The notes: generated by a model not told the origin, from the letters alone. A stretch of 62,650 nt of DNA from CAZGUH01 sp964529005 (GCA_964529005.1 CAZGUH010000023.1:1-62650), one strand, 5' to 3'; shown: positions 10,392 to 21,844, counted from the stretch's first letter. Numbers and translations are program-made.

Positions 10392-11098
10392 ATGCCCATC
10401 CACTTGCGTGCGCAACCCGGCGACTACGCGCCGAACGTGCTGTGCCCCGGCGATCCACGCCGAGCCCGCTACATCGCCGAGACGTTCTTCGAGCCCGACT
10501 TCCGCTGCGTGAACGAGGAGCGCGGCATGCTCGGCTTCACCGGCACGTTCGAGGGCAAGCCGATCAGCGTCCAGACCACCGGCATGGGCTGCCCGAGCGC
10601 GGGCATCGTGTTCGAGGAGCTGGCCCAGCTCGGCGTGCGCCGGCTGGTGCGTGTCGGCACGTGCGGCGGGCTGGGCGATGCGGAGATGGGCCACACCGTC
10701 ATCGCGTCGAGCGCGTCGGCCGACGACCACACACCGCTGCGCTACGCGCAGATGGAGGGCTATGCGCCGGCGGCGAGTTGGCGCCTGGTGGAAGTGGCCG
10801 CGCGCCTCGCCGCCGAGGCGGGCCACACCGTCCACGTCGGGCCGGTGGTGACCTCGAGCCTCTTCTACGACCCTGATACGACGGCGTTCGCCCGGTGGCT
10901 GCGCATGGGCCACGTCGGCGTCGAGATGGAAGCCGCGATGATGTACGCGGTCGCGGCCGTGCACCGCATGGAGGCGCTGGCGATCATGACCGTCAGCGAC
11001 AAGCTGGAGGGCGCCGGCGAGAGCGAGCGCATCAGCGACGACGAGCTGCGCGCCGGCGTCGACCGCATGATGCGCATCGCCTGCCGGGTGGCGACGAG

Positions 11099-11102
<4 letters not shown>
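10392..11102 (+). CDS. deoD: Purine nucleoside phosphorylase, DeoD type (NP-I family)
   Basis: Phosphorolysis of purine (deoxy)nucleosides for salvage. The 236-residue protein follows hexameric DeoD closely: PNVLCPGDPRRARYIAETF (phosphate-binding GDP-R), the GMGCPSAGIVFEEL segment, VRVGTCGGLG, GVEMEAAMMYAVAA with the ribose-binding Glu, and the late MTVSDKLE containing the base-contacting Asp. ATG 10392 has no Shine-Dalgarno; TACGCT at 10380-10385 ends 6 nt upstream, suggesting a leaderless mRNA. The TAA stop overlaps the stop of mdh on the opposite strand (shared TTAA). A uridine-phosphorylase specificity cannot be excluded from sequence alone. Confidence 0.87.
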
Positions 11103-12085
<983 letters not shown>

Positions 12086-12133
12086 GGGAGCCGATGGTAC
12101 GCGTGCGTGCCTGTGGGCTCCCAAGCCCGAACG

Positions 12134-14167
12134 TCAGCCACAGGCGCACACGGCCTGGCGGATGGCGTTGGCGTAGTACTGGAACGCCTCCTCGTTCTTC
12201 AGGTGCACGCCGTCGCTCGCCAGCAGGTCCGGGCGTTCGTTCGCGAGCGCGTCCCAGTCGAGGATCACGACGTTGCCGTAGCGGTCCTTCATGCCTCGGA
12301 TCAGGTCGTTGTTGGTCGGAACCCAGCTCCTCGGCGCGTGCGCCGTGAGGAAGACGACCCGGTTCGCGTTCGGCAGCTGCGCCATGATGCTGTCGAGGGT
12401 GGCCTGGCTGACCGATCCGTTCGTCCCCGTGTGGATCACGGCGGTCAAGCCGACCTTTCCCTGGCTCGCCAGGTTCTGGAGCACCTCGGCGAACGCCTTG
12501 CCTTGCCGGGAGGTGTCCGCGTCGACCGTGTAGCCGAGAGCTTGGAGCGCCGGCGCAGCCCCGAGCATCACCGACTCCCCGACAGCGACGGTGGGGATGT
12601 TCGCGATCGGAAGGGTCGTCGTCGTCGTGCTCGTGCTGGTCGTGGTCGTGCTCGTCGTCGTGGTCTGGCCGGCGACGGTCGTCGTCGTCACCGACGGATC
12701 GGTCGTGCTCGTCGTCTCCGACGATGTCGGCGGATCGGTGTCCGCAGCACTCGCCGAGCTCGGTGGATCGGTGGCAGTCCCCTGCGCCTCTCGACCAGCC
12801 TGGAGCGAGCACTCGATCGCGCTCACGCACTTCTCCTCGGCCATCGCGATGCTGAGGCCGGCGAAGCCGACGGCGAAGCTGGAGCACATCGCGGCGCCGA
12901 CGACCTGGCGGCGGCGACGGGCGGCGGCCAGGGTGCGGGGGCGGCGCTCGCGATGGATCCACTCCCGCAGACGGCCGTGACGGATCGGCGCCTCGATGAA
13001 GCGATAGCTGGCCTCGGTGATCGGCAGCGTCAGCGCCATCGCCAGGAAGAACTTCGGCATCGTCAGGCCGATGCCGGCCTCCTTGCGGATGATCTGGTAG
13101 ATCGGCCAGTGGAACAGGTAGAGGCCGTAGCTGCGGGTGCCGATCCAGTTGAGCACCGGGTTGCCGAAGATGCGCCCCGCGAACGCCCGGCGGTGCGTGA
13201 CCGCGGCGATCACCATCAGCGTTCCGATGCCGACGAGGAAGAACCCGCCGCGGTACAGCCAGGGGTCGAACCGGTTGCCGAACTCCTCACCCTCGGTGAC
13301 GACGTGGGTGTGCCACATCAGCCACCCGAGGAGCAGCACTCCGCCGAGAGCGATCACGTCGAGGAGGTGGCCCTTGCGGCGCATCGGGCCGCGCAGCAGG
13401 GCGAAGGGCCGCCACACCATCGCGAACGCAGCGCCGAGCAGCAGACCGCCGCAACGCGTGATCGTGCTCAGGTACAGGGCGTCGTTGACGTTGACGCAGC
13501 GCCCGAAGGCTTCGCGGTAGCCGTGCATGTCGTCGGGCGAGCACTCGACCGGGATGTCGCCGGGCACGTACAGCACCGCCACGAGGATCGTGACGAGCAC
13601 GCTGATGCCGGCGAGCCACATCGCGACGCGCGGGAGCTTGTCGTGACCCCGCCGCAGGATGACCACCATCACGAGCGGCCACACCAGGTAGAACTGCTCT
13701 TCCACCGCCAACGACCACAGGTGACGCAGCGGCGCGAAGTCCTGCGCCGCGGTGTAGCCGGCGCCCACCCAGATCTGGAACCAGTTGCTGACGTAGGCGA
13801 ACGCGGCGACGAAGTCGCCGCGCACCGAGGCCTGCGCTCGCCGGAAGAAGAGCGCCGTGTAGACGGCGAGACCGGCGAGCATCACCCCCAGCGCCGGAAG
13901 CAGCCGGCGCGCACGCCGCAGCCAGAACTGCCCCAGGTTGACCCGCTCGTTGCGCTCGTGCTCTGCGATCAGCAGCAGTGTGATGAGGTAGCCGCTGATG
14001 ACGAAGAACACCTCGACGCCGAGGAACCCGCCGTGCAGCCACGACGCGTTGGCGTGGTAGATCATCACGGCCACGACCGCGACGGCGCGCATGCCGTCGA
14101 GCCCGGGCAGGTAGGGCACGCGGCTGATCTGCGCTCGGGGCGCGGTGGGCGGGGGCCAGGAGGCCAT
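12134..14167 (-). CDS. Acyltransferase-3 (OafA/YrhL-like) with C-terminal SGNH-like domain
   Basis: Integral-membrane O-acyltransferase likely acetylating an envelope glycan. The 677-residue protein begins with the acyltransferase-3 core (YLPGLDGMRAVAVVAVMIYH, then GFLGVEVFFVISGYLITLLL and RHLWSLAVEEQFYLVWPLVM) and has about ten to eleven TM helices to residue 400. A basic loop and extra TM near 420-450 lead to a Ser/Thr/Pro-rich linker near 470-525. The last 150 residues form an SGNH-hydrolase-like domain with block I GESVMLG, in which Glu precedes the Ser where Asp is usual, TGTNG, and the C-terminal SDGVHL Asp-His pair. The fusion architecture matches bacterial O-acetyltransferases that hand the acyl group to a periplasmic domain. 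Confidence 0.88.
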   Translation of the reverse strand: MASWPPPTAPRAQISRVPYLPGLDGMRAVAVVAVMIYHANASWLHGGFLGVEVFFVISGYLITLLLIAEHERNERVNLGQFWLRRARRLLPALGVMLAGLAVYTALFFRRAQASVRGDFVAAFAYVSNWFQIWVGAGYTAAQDFAPLRHLWSLAVEEQFYLVWPLVMVVILRRGHDKLPRVAMWLAGISVLVTILVAVLYVPGDIPVECSPDDMHGYREAFGRCVNVNDALYLSTITRCGGLLLGAAFAMVWRPFALLRGPMRRKGHLLDVIALGGVLLLGWLMWHTHVVTEGEEFGNRFDPWLYRGGFFLVGIGTLMVIAAVTHRRAFAGRIFGNPVLNWIGTRSYGLYLFHWPIYQIIRKEAGIGLTMPKFFLAMALTLPITEASYRFIEAPIRHGRLREWIHRERRPRTLAAARRRRQVVGAAMCSSFAVGFAGLSIAMAEEKCVSAIECSLQAGREAQGTATDPPSSASAADTDPPTSSETTSTTDPSVTTTTVAGQTTTTSTTTTSTSTTTTTLPIANIPTVAVGESVMLGAAPALQALGYTVDADTSRQGKAFAEVLQNLASQGKVGLTAVIHTGTNGSVSQATLDSIMAQLPNANRVVFLTAHAPRSWVPTNNDLIRGMKDRYGNVVILDWDALANERPDLLASDGVHLKNEEAFQYYANAIRQAVCACG

Positions 14168-14260
14168 TCCCCCCAGTATCGCGAACGACCCTTCAAATCC
14201 CCCGGCACGACGCGCTCGCCGGCCGAGCGCGCAGGGCGCTGCGATGTGGTCGCCGGAGCG

Positions 14261-15127
14261 TCAGGCCGGGTGCGCGATCCCCAGGTTGGCGTGGATCTCG
14301 CGGGTGGCCGTGCTGCGGTTCAGCGTGTAGAAGTGCAGACCCGGCGCGCCCAGCTCGAGCACGCGGGCGCACAGCTCCGTGGCCACCTCGACGCCGATGC
14401 GGCGAACCTCGTCGGCATCGTGCGCTGCTTCCAGCCGCTCGGCGAGCCATGCCGGGAACGCGGCGCCGCTCAACTCGGCCATCCGCTGCACCTGACCCTT
14501 GTTGGTCACCGGCATGATCCCCGGGATCACCGGCTTGTCGCAGCCGAGCGCCGCGAGGTCGTCGATCAGGCGGGCGTAGTGCTCGGCCTCGAAGAAGAAC
14601 TGCGTGATGGCGAAGTCGGCGTGGCGCAGCTTGTCGGCCAAACAGCGCCGATCGCTGTCGCGATCGGGTGAGCGCGGATGCAGCTCGGGATGTGCTGCGA
14701 CCCCCACGGAGAAGTCGCCGGCGGCGAGCACGTCCTCGACCAGCTCGCTGGCGTAGGTGTACTCGCTCGGGCCTTCGCCGGCGCATGGATCCTTCGGCGG
14801 ATCACCGCCAAGGGCGAGGATGTTCTCGATGCCGGCAGCGCGGTAGTTGTCGAGGATCTCGGCGATCTCGGCCCGGGTGTGCCCGAAGCACGTGAGGTGG
14901 GCCATCGGGGTGATCGGGGTCTCCTTGCGGACCCAGGCGACGACCTCGTGCGTCCGTTGCCGGGTGGAGCCACCGGCCCCGTACGTGACGCTGACGAAGC
15001 TGGGGTTCAGTGGTTCGAGCTCCGCGATCGTGCGTCCCAGCGTGAGCTGCGCGGCGTCGGTCTTCGGCGGGAAGAACTCGAACGACACCGTCCGCCCCGC
15101 TGCGAGGAGGTCGAGGATGCGGGCCAT
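14261..15127 (-). CDS. metF: 5,10-methylenetetrahydrofolate reductase
   Basis: FAD enzyme making 5-methyl-THF for methionine synthesis. The 288-residue TIM barrel contains TVSFEFFPPKTDAAQLTL with the active-site Glu, FVSVTYGAGGSTRQRTHEVV, PMAHLTCFGHTRAEI, ILALGGDPPKD and FAITQFFFEAEHYARLIDDL, and ends LHFYTLNRSTATREIHANLG. Length is close to E. coli MetF (296). ATG 15127 is selected over longer open frame because TAGCCT (minus strand, 15136-15141) is 8 nt upstream, again the leaderless layout. It is divergent from the DUF2510 gene. Confidence 0.94.
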   Translation of the reverse strand: MARILDLLAAGRTVSFEFFPPKTDAAQLTLGRTIAELEPLNPSFVSVTYGAGGSTRQRTHEVVAWVRKETPITPMAHLTCFGHTRAEIAEILDNYRAAGIENILALGGDPPKDPCAGEGPSEYTYASELVEDVLAAGDFSVGVAAHPELHPRSPDRDSDRRCLADKLRHADFAITQFFFEAEHYARLIDDLAALGCDKPVIPGIMPVTNKGQVQRMAELSGAAFPAWLAERLEAAHDADEVRRIGVEVATELCARVLELGAPGLHFYTLNRSTATREIHANLGIAHPA

Positions 15128-15243
15128 GAGCCGCGAGGCTACCGGCCCGAGCAGGCCCGCTCCCGGCGTGCGGGCCATCCCCGGGTACCGTGACGTGGCC
15201 CGCGAGATGCGCGTGCGACCGGATGACGACGACGAGGAGGCAC

Positions 15244-16497
15244 ATGGCGGACGACGGTTGGTTCCCGGATCCCTTCGGCCGCTACCAGCGCCGATGGTTC
15301 GACGGCGAGCGCTGGACCGAGCGAGTGATGGTCGACGACCAGGAGGGTTCCGACCCGCTCGGCGCGACGCCGTCGGTCCCCTTCGCCACCCCGACCGGGC
15401 ACGCGCCGCCGACCGAACCGATCGAGGCGACGGGACCGGCGGATCCGAACGAACCGGGCGAGCCCACGGCAGAGATCGAGCCCGATCCGACGGCCGTCCT
15501 GCCGTCGCCCGTCGTCGATCGTGCTCCACCGCCCCGTCCGCCCACGGACGAACCCGGCGCCAACGCGCAGGGAACGCGGCCGTCGTTCGTCGAACGGCTC
15601 GGCCCGGCAGCGCGCGAGCGTCAACCGACGACGTCGATCGGCGCGCTCGGCGCGGCGGGCGGCGTCGCGGTCGCCATCGGCGTGCTGCTGTTCCTCGGCG
15701 ACGACCCGCACCGCGCCGGCTTCATCGTCTTCGGCGCGGCGCTGGTCGTCGGAGCGTGGTTCCTCGTCTCGGCCTCGCCGGCCACCGCGCTGGATCTGCG
15801 AGCAGCGGCCGTCGGCGTCGTCACGGTCGGGATCGTGGCGTTCGCCTTCGGCGCGATGGGCGACGAGCCGGGGGCCGAGCGGTGGTTCCTGATCGGCGCG
15901 CTGTTCCTTCTCGGCTACCTCACCCCAGGGTTCCGCGGCCGCACGTTCATGCTCGGCGCGGCGCTGATCGCCGGCATCATCGCCATGTCGATCGCACTCG
16001 CCGACCAGTCGCTCGCCGGGCCGGGCGGGCCCGCGCCGCTGCTCGGCTTCGACGTCCCCGGCCGGCTGGCGACGCACGGCCGCATCGCCGTGATCTGTGG
16101 CGCGGCGTGCTGCCTGGCGACGATCTTGTCCGACCGCCGCGCGCTGCGCGGCATCGGCGCCGCGTTCGCCGCCGCCGCGATCGCGGCCGCGATCGGCGGC
16201 TCGGTGCTGTTGTGGTCCGACAGCGAGCGGATCGCCAACGCGGTCGCGGTCGCGCTGTCCGGCATCGCCACGGTCGCCACCGGCCATCTGACGCGTCGCC
16301 GGGCGACGACGTGGGTCGGCGCCGGGATCACGACCATCGGCCTCGCCATGATCCCGGTCGCCGCGTTCGAACCCGACGCAGCGGCCGCCAACGCGCCCTG
16401 GTTGATCTTGGGCGGGGCGGTGGCCGCCCTGGCGCCGCGTGGGTGGCGCCAGCTCCGAGTTCGGCGAGTCAGTGCCGGAAGTGACGCTCCGACGTGA
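15244..16497 (+). CDS. DUF2510-containing multi-pass membrane protein
   Basis: A 417-residue protein with an N-terminal DUF2510 motif (GWFPDPFGRYQRRWFDGERW), a small Trp-rich module common in actinobacterial membrane proteins. It is followed by an acidic, Pro-rich linker to about residue 120 and then roughly ten Ala/Gly/Val-rich hydrophobic segments ending in a short basic tail. Function is unknown. ATG 15244 follows GAGGAGG at 15234-15240. The 3' end overlaps purH on the opposite strand by 29 bp. Confidence 0.75.
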   Translation: MADDGWFPDPFGRYQRRWFDGERWTERVMVDDQEGSDPLGATPSVPFATPTGHAPPTEPIEATGPADPNEPGEPTAEIEPDPTAVLPSPVVDRAPPPRPPTDEPGANAQGTRPSFVERLGPAARERQPTTSIGALGAAGGVAVAIGVLLFLGDDPHRAGFIVFGAALVVGAWFLVSASPATALDLRAAAVGVVTVGIVAFAFGAMGDEPGAERWFLIGALFLLGYLTPGFRGRTFMLGAALIAGIIAMSIALADQSLAGPGGPAPLLGFDVPGRLATHGRIAVICGAACCLATILSDRRALRGIGAAFAAAAIAAAIGGSVLLWSDSERIANAVAVALSGIATVATGHLTRRRATTWVGAGITTIGLAMIPVAAFEPDAAAANAPWLILGGAVAALAPRGWRQLRVRRVSAGSDAPT

Positions 16498-17974
16498 CCA
16501 CCATCGCGATGCCGTGCTCGTTCGCCGCGGCGATCGACTCGGCGTCGCGCACGCTGCCACCGGTCTGGATGATGGCCCGCACACCGGCCTCTGCGGCGAC
16601 GTCGACCCCATCGCGGAACGGGAAGAAGGCGTCGCTCGCGCACACGCCGCCCGCGGCCCGGCCGGCCGACCGCTGGAGCGCGATGCGCGCCGAGTCGACG
16701 CGGTTCTGCTGGCCGGCTCCGATGCCGAAGGCCTGACGATCCTTGGCGAACACGATCGCGTTCGACGACACCGCGGCGCACACCTGCCAGGCGAACTCGA
16801 GGTCGGCCCACTGCTCGTCGGTGGGCGCCACGTCGGTGACGACCTTCCATGCCGAGCGGTCGACGGGCACGCGATCGGGGGTCTGCACGAGCAGTCCGCC
16901 GTCGACCGGCCGGACGTCGAACGGCAGCGGCGCCGGTGACGCAGCGCTGAGCACGCGCATGTTCTTCTTCGCCAGCAGCGCGTCGAGAGCATCGGGCTCG
17001 TAGCCCGGGGCGACGACGACTTCCGTGAACACGGGGGCGAGCGCCTCGGCGAGCTCGCGCGGAACCGGGCGGTTGACGGCGACGATCCCACCGAACGCGC
17101 TCACCGGGTCGCACGCGTTCGCCAGCACGTAGGCCTGGCTGATGTCGGCGTGCGTGGCGACGCCGCAGGGGTTGGCGTGCTTGACGATGACGACGGTCGG
17201 CTCCTCGAACCGATTGACCAACCGCCACGCCGCTTCGGTGTCGTAGACGTTCAGGTAGCTGAGCTCCTTGCCGCCGTGCTGCACAGCGCCGTCCCACCAG
17301 CTCTGCGCGCCGACCGTGCGGTAGCGCGCCCCCGCCTGGTGCGGGTTCTCGCCGTAGCGCAGCGTCTGGGCGAGCTCGAGGCTCATGTGCAGCGAGGGCG
17401 GCAACGCGCCGGTCGTCGCCTGCTCCGGGTTGTCGAACCACGACACGATCGCCGCGTCGTAGGCCGCGGTGCGGGCGAACGCGTCGCGCGCCAGGCGATA
17501 GCGCGTGGCATCGCTGAGCGCGCCGTGTGCGGTCAACTCGTCGATGACCGCCTCGTAGTCGGCCGGGTTGACGACGACGCCGACGTGGGCGTGGTTCTTC
17601 GCCGCCGCGCGGACCATCGCCGGCCCCCCGACGTCGATCAGCTCGATGCCCGGGTCGGTGCTGAACGGATAGAGGTTGACGACCACCAGCGCGATCGGGT
17701 CGATGCCGTATTCGGCCATGTCGGCCTGGTGCTCGGGCAGCGTGGGATCGGCGAGGAGGCCGCCGTGGATCTTGGGGTGCAGGGTGACCACGCGGTGGCC
17801 GAGGATCGCCGGGAAGCCGGTGCGCTCGGCGAGGTCCGTGACGGGGATGCCCGCCTCGGCGATCGCTCGCGCCGTCCCGCCGCTGGACATCAGATCCCAC
17901 CCGAGATTGTCAAGCCGGCGGGCCAGATCGACGATACCTGTCTTGTCGTACACCGAGAGCAACGCTGTGGGCAT
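16469..17974 (-). CDS. purH: Bifunctional AICAR transformylase / IMP cyclohydrolase
   Basis: Last two steps of de novo IMP synthesis. The 501-residue protein has the N-terminal MGS-like cyclohydrolase domain (ALLSVYDKTGIVDLARRL, SSGGTARAI, LHPKIHGGLL, VVNLYPF, IDVGGPAMVRAAAKNH) and the C-terminal transformylase domain (LRYGENPHQAGARY, VIVKHANPCGVA, DPVSAFGGIVAVNRP, SDAFFPFRDGVD, and QTGGSVRD at the end). Key Lys-His in KHANPCG are present. It is slightly shorter than the usual 510-530. ATG 17974 with TAGGGT (minus strand, 17981-17986) 6 nt upstream suggests leaderless translation. No other pur gene is in the window. Confidence 0.96.
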   Translation of the reverse strand: MPTALLSVYDKTGIVDLARRLDNLGWDLMSSGGTARAIAEAGIPVTDLAERTGFPAILGHRVVTLHPKIHGGLLADPTLPEHQADMAEYGIDPIALVVVNLYPFSTDPGIELIDVGGPAMVRAAAKNHAHVGVVVNPADYEAVIDELTAHGALSDATRYRLARDAFARTAAYDAAIVSWFDNPEQATTGALPPSLHMSLELAQTLRYGENPHQAGARYRTVGAQSWWDGAVQHGGKELSYLNVYDTEAAWRLVNRFEEPTVVIVKHANPCGVATHADISQAYVLANACDPVSAFGGIVAVNRPVPRELAEALAPVFTEVVVAPGYEPDALDALLAKKNMRVLSAASPAPLPFDVRPVDGGLLVQTPDRVPVDRSAWKVVTDVAPTDEQWADLEFAWQVCAAVSSNAIVFAKDRQAFGIGAGQQNRVDSARIALQRSAGRAAGGVCASDAFFPFRDGVDVAAEAGVRAIIQTGGSVRDAESIAAANEHGIAMVVTSERHFRH

Positions 17975-18078
17975 GTGATGACCCTAGGTGGCAGCATCGC
18001 ACCACCCCGTAGTCCGCTCGGTGTACGGTGCGCGCCAGTGCTCGCGAGCACGTCGAGGGTCTCACGAGGAGGACACCC

Positions 18079-18627
18079 GTGGATTTCAGCAAGTTCAAGT
18101 TGCCCGATTGGCTGATCGTCGGAGGCGGGCTCGGCTTCCTGATCTTCGGCACGTTCGTCGACTGGGCCAAGATCGGCGGGGTCTCCGGCAACAACGCGTT
18201 CGACTACTTCTTCCGGGGCACGATCCCCTGGCTGCTGGTCGTCGGCGCGGGCGTCGTCACGTTCCTGCTCGCCGGCGGGGTGATCAAGCGTGGCTCGGCC
18301 CCGTGGCCGATCATCATCCTCGCCGCCACTGCCCTGGCGACGCTGCTGGTGCTGCTGATCGTGCTGACCGGTCCGGACGAGGGCGACTTCGACCTCGGCC
18401 GCGGGCCGGGTCTCTGGCTCTCGTTCATCGCCTCGATCGTCGCCCTGGTCGGCGCCGTGTTGAACTTCCAGGCCGCCGGAGGCGATCTGAAGGACCTCAC
18501 CGACATGAACAGGCTGAAGAGCCAGTTCAGCGGCCCCGGTTCGAGTTCGAGCGGCCCGAGCGCCCCGCCGCCGCCTCCGCCCCCGTCGGGCGGCGCCACC
18601 CCGCCCCCGCCGCCGCCCCCCGCCTGA
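18079..18627 (+). CDS. Small four-TM membrane protein with polyproline tail
   Basis: A 182-residue protein of unknown function. About four hydrophobic helices (near 10-27, 50-70, 78-96 and 113-132) are followed by a short polar segment and a C-terminal low-complexity tail of Ser, Gly and long Pro runs. The tail may be a flexible cytoplasmic or surface-exposed interaction region. GTG 18079 follows AGGAGG at 18067-18072 with 6 nt spacing, a strong ribosome-binding site. It is divergent from purH and ends at a strong shared terminator. Confidence 0.72.
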   Translation: MDFSKFKLPDWLIVGGGLGFLIFGTFVDWAKIGGVSGNNAFDYFFRGTIPWLLVVGAGVVTFLLAGGVIKRGSAPWPIIILAATALATLLVLLIVLTGPDEGDFDLGRGPGLWLSFIASIVALVGAVLNFQAAGGDLKDLTDMNRLKSQFSGPGSSSSGPSAPPPPPPPSGGATPPPPPPPA

Positions 18628-18637
18628 GCGCACAACG

Positions 18638-18671
18638 GAGAAAGGCCCCGCCGTCCGGCGGGGCCTTTCTC
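18638..18671. terminator. Bidirectional intrinsic terminator between the polyproline-tail gene and sucD
   Basis: A perfect 16-bp inverted repeat, GAGAAAGGCCCCGCCG (18638-18653) and CGGCGGGGCCTTTCTC (18656-18671), separated by 2 nt. A-rich and T-rich outer ends give a terminator shape on either strand. It lies 10 nt after one stop codon and 19 nt from the convergent sucD stop. Confidence 0.9.
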
Positions 18672-18690
18672 GTCTTCCCGATCTGTGGCG

Positions 18691-19587
18691 TCAGAGGCCG
18701 GCGACGATCCCCGCCATCAGGTCGCCCGCTTCGGTGGGGTTCAGGCCGACCTTGACCCCCGCCGCGCGCAGGGCGTCCATCTTGCCCTGCGCGGTGCCCT
18801 TCCCGCCGCTGACGATCGCGCCGGCGTGGCCCATCTTCTTGCCGGCGGGCGCGGTGACGCCGGCGATGTAGGCGCTCATCGGCTTGGTGACGTTGGCGGT
18901 GATGAACTCGGCGGCCTCTTCCTCGGCGGAGCCGCCGATCTCGCCGATCATGATGATCGCGCTGGTCTCGTCGTCCTTCTGGAACTCGGCCAGGCAGTCG
19001 ACGAACGACGTGCCCGGAACCGGGTCACCGCCGATGCCCACACACGTGCTGACACCGATGCCGCGCTGCTTCAGTTCGTACAGCGCCTGGTAGGTGAGCG
19101 TGCCGCTGCGGCTGACGATGCCCACGTTGGGCTTGCCGGCGACCGGCGGGAGCGCGATCTCACCGGCGGTGATGCCGATGTTGCACTTGCCCGGGCTGAT
19201 GATGCCGGGGCAGTTGGGGCCGAGCAGCCGCGTGCCGGGGAAGTCCCTCACGAGGGTGTTGTAGACCCGCGCCTCGTCCTGCGCCGGGATGCCCTCGGTG
19301 ATGCAGACGACGAAGCGGATGCCGGCGGCGGCAGCTTCGAGGATCGCTGCAGACGCCGCCTTCGGCGGCACGGCGATGAAGCTGGCGTCGGCGCCCGTCG
19401 CCGAGACGGCGTCGGCGACGGTGTCGTACACCGGCACGCCCTCGACGTCCTGGCCGCCCTTGCCCGGCGTGACACCGGCGACCACCTGGGTGCCGTACGC
19501 CTTGTTGCGCAGGCCGTGGTACTTGCCCTGGCCTCCGGTGAGGCCCTGCACGATGACCTTGGTGTTCTGGTCGACGAAGATTGCCAT
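18691..19587 (-). CDS. sucD: Succinyl-CoA synthetase (ADP/GDP-forming) alpha subunit
   Basis: TCA-cycle substrate-level phosphorylation, alpha subunit of 298 residues. CoA-binding Rossmann segment IVQGLTGGQGKYHGLRNKAY is at the N-terminus, FIAVPPKAASAAILEAA and VCITEGIP follow, LLGPNCPGIISPG is the CoA site, and the phospho-His lies in KMGHAGAIVSGGKGTAQGK near residue 247. It lies 12 nt downstream of sucC, the standard order, and ends at the 18638-18671 terminator. Confidence 0.97.
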   Translation of the reverse strand: MAIFVDQNTKVIVQGLTGGQGKYHGLRNKAYGTQVVAGVTPGKGGQDVEGVPVYDTVADAVSATGADASFIAVPPKAASAAILEAAAAGIRFVVCITEGIPAQDEARVYNTLVRDFPGTRLLGPNCPGIISPGKCNIGITAGEIALPPVAGKPNVGIVSRSGTLTYQALYELKQRGIGVSTCVGIGGDPVPGTSFVDCLAEFQKDDETSAIIMIGEIGGSAEEEAAEFITANVTKPMSAYIAGVTAPAGKKMGHAGAIVSGGKGTAQGKMDALRAAGVKVGLNPTEAGDLMAGIVAGL

Positions 19588-19599
19588 GGCTCTGTCTCC

Positions 19600-20751
<1,152 letters not shown>

Positions 20752-20890
20752 CCATCACCTTCTTGTGCGTCCCGATCGTGTGCGGCAGTGGTCGCGGCCG
20801 CCACGCAGCGACGACACCGACGGGCGGACGTTACGCCCCCGGCAGCACACGACTCCAAACGAGCACCCCGGCATCGGGCACACTGTCGCC

Positions 20891-21403
20891 GTGGCACTCC
20901 CCCGCCCTCGCTCGACGTTCGCTCGCGCCGTGGCGCCCGTCCTCGGTGGCATCGGCTTCTTCGCCCTGCTCGGCCTCGTCACCTACCTGATCGCAGCGGT
21001 GATCTCGGACAACGCCGAGGACGCCGAAGGCCGCCTGCTGTCGACGACCTTCCGTGTCGGCCGCGTCGAGCAGGTGAGGGAGATCGTGGCGGAGGACGGC
21101 CCGATCATCTTCCCCGACCTGATCGAGTCCGGCGGCACACGGACGCTCGTGCTGTGGCACGAGGGCGACGATCCGACCAACGGGTGGCGGGTGTTCTTCG
21201 GCTATCCGAACGACCGCACGGTGGACTGCAAGGTCGAGCAGGAGCAAGGCGAGCGCACGTTCCGCGATTGCGAGGGCCGAGCGATCGACGTGCTGGAGCT
21301 GGCCCCGGCCGCGGGCGTGCGTCCGGTGGTCGAGAACCGCGAGACGCTGATCATCGACCTGCGCGAGGCGGTCGCCGAGACGGCGACGACCACGACGGGC
21401 TGA
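20891..21403 (+). CDS. Single-TM exported hypothetical protein with a possible degenerate Rieske-like domain
   Basis: A 170-residue protein with an N-terminal basic segment and one TM helix (about residues 12-34), leaving an extracytoplasmic domain. That domain has the run GPIIFPDLIESGGTRTLVLW, then NGWRVFFGYPNDRTVDCKVE and RTFRDCEGRAIDVLELAPAA. Spacing of the two Cys and the final A-P-x segment recall the Rieske fold, but the paired His ligands are absent, so any such domain could not hold a 2Fe-2S cluster. This assignment is inference. It starts at GTG 20891 and is separated by only 3 nt from the convergent flavodoxin-like gene. Confidence 0.6.
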   Translation: MALPRPRSTFARAVAPVLGGIGFFALLGLVTYLIAAVISDNAEDAEGRLLSTTFRVGRVEQVREIVAEDGPIIFPDLIESGGTRTLVLWHEGDDPTNGWRVFFGYPNDRTVDCKVEQEQGERTFRDCEGRAIDVLELAPAAGVRPVVENRETLIIDLREAVAETATTTTG

Positions 21404-21406
21404 GCG

Positions 21407-21844
21407 TTACGCCGCGGCGGGCGCCGGGACGTTCGCCAGCAGGCGGGCGACGAACTCCTCGGAGTGCGCTTCGAGCTTGGATCGGTTCAGCGCCAGCCCG
21501 CCGATGACATCGGCCCCGACACCGGCGACGATCGACGTCATCTTGTCGAGCGTCTTCACCGGGTTGAGCGCGAACGTGCAGAACACCGCGGCCTTCTTGC
21601 CCCACATCGCCGGCAGGCGCGCCATGGCGCTGGCGCCGAACGGACCCTGACCGACGACGAACAACCCGTGGACCCACGTGCCGACGAGCACCACGTCGGC
21701 AGCCTGGATCTCGGCGTGGACCGGCCGGCGCATCGGCGACAGGCCGGTGATCGACCAGCCTTCCTGCTCGAGCCCGTCGCCGATCAGCTCGGCGGCCTTC
21801 CAGGTGTTGCCGGTGAGGCTCTCGACGACGATCGCTGCCTTCAT
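21407..21844 (-). CDS. Flavodoxin-like protein
   Basis: A 145-residue single flavodoxin fold. The phosphate-binding loop SLTGNTWKAAELIGDGL near residues 9-25 replaces the classical S/T-x-T-G-N-T, ADVVLVGTWVHGLFVVGQGP supplies the FMN 50s loop, and KKAAVFCTFALNP the next strand. It probably binds FMN as a small electron carrier or NAD(P)H:quinone-type protein; the partner is unknown. It lies 44 nt downstream of... no gene on its strand is closer than pcrA, whose stop is at 21889 on the same strand upstream, so co-transcription with pcrA is possible. Confidence 0.78.
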   Translation of the reverse strand: MKAAIVVESLTGNTWKAAELIGDGLEQEGWSITGLSPMRRPVHAEIQAADVVLVGTWVHGLFVVGQGPFGASAMARLPAMWGKKAAVFCTFALNPVKTLDKMTSIVAGVGADVIGGLALNRSKLEAHSEEFVARLLANVPAPAAA

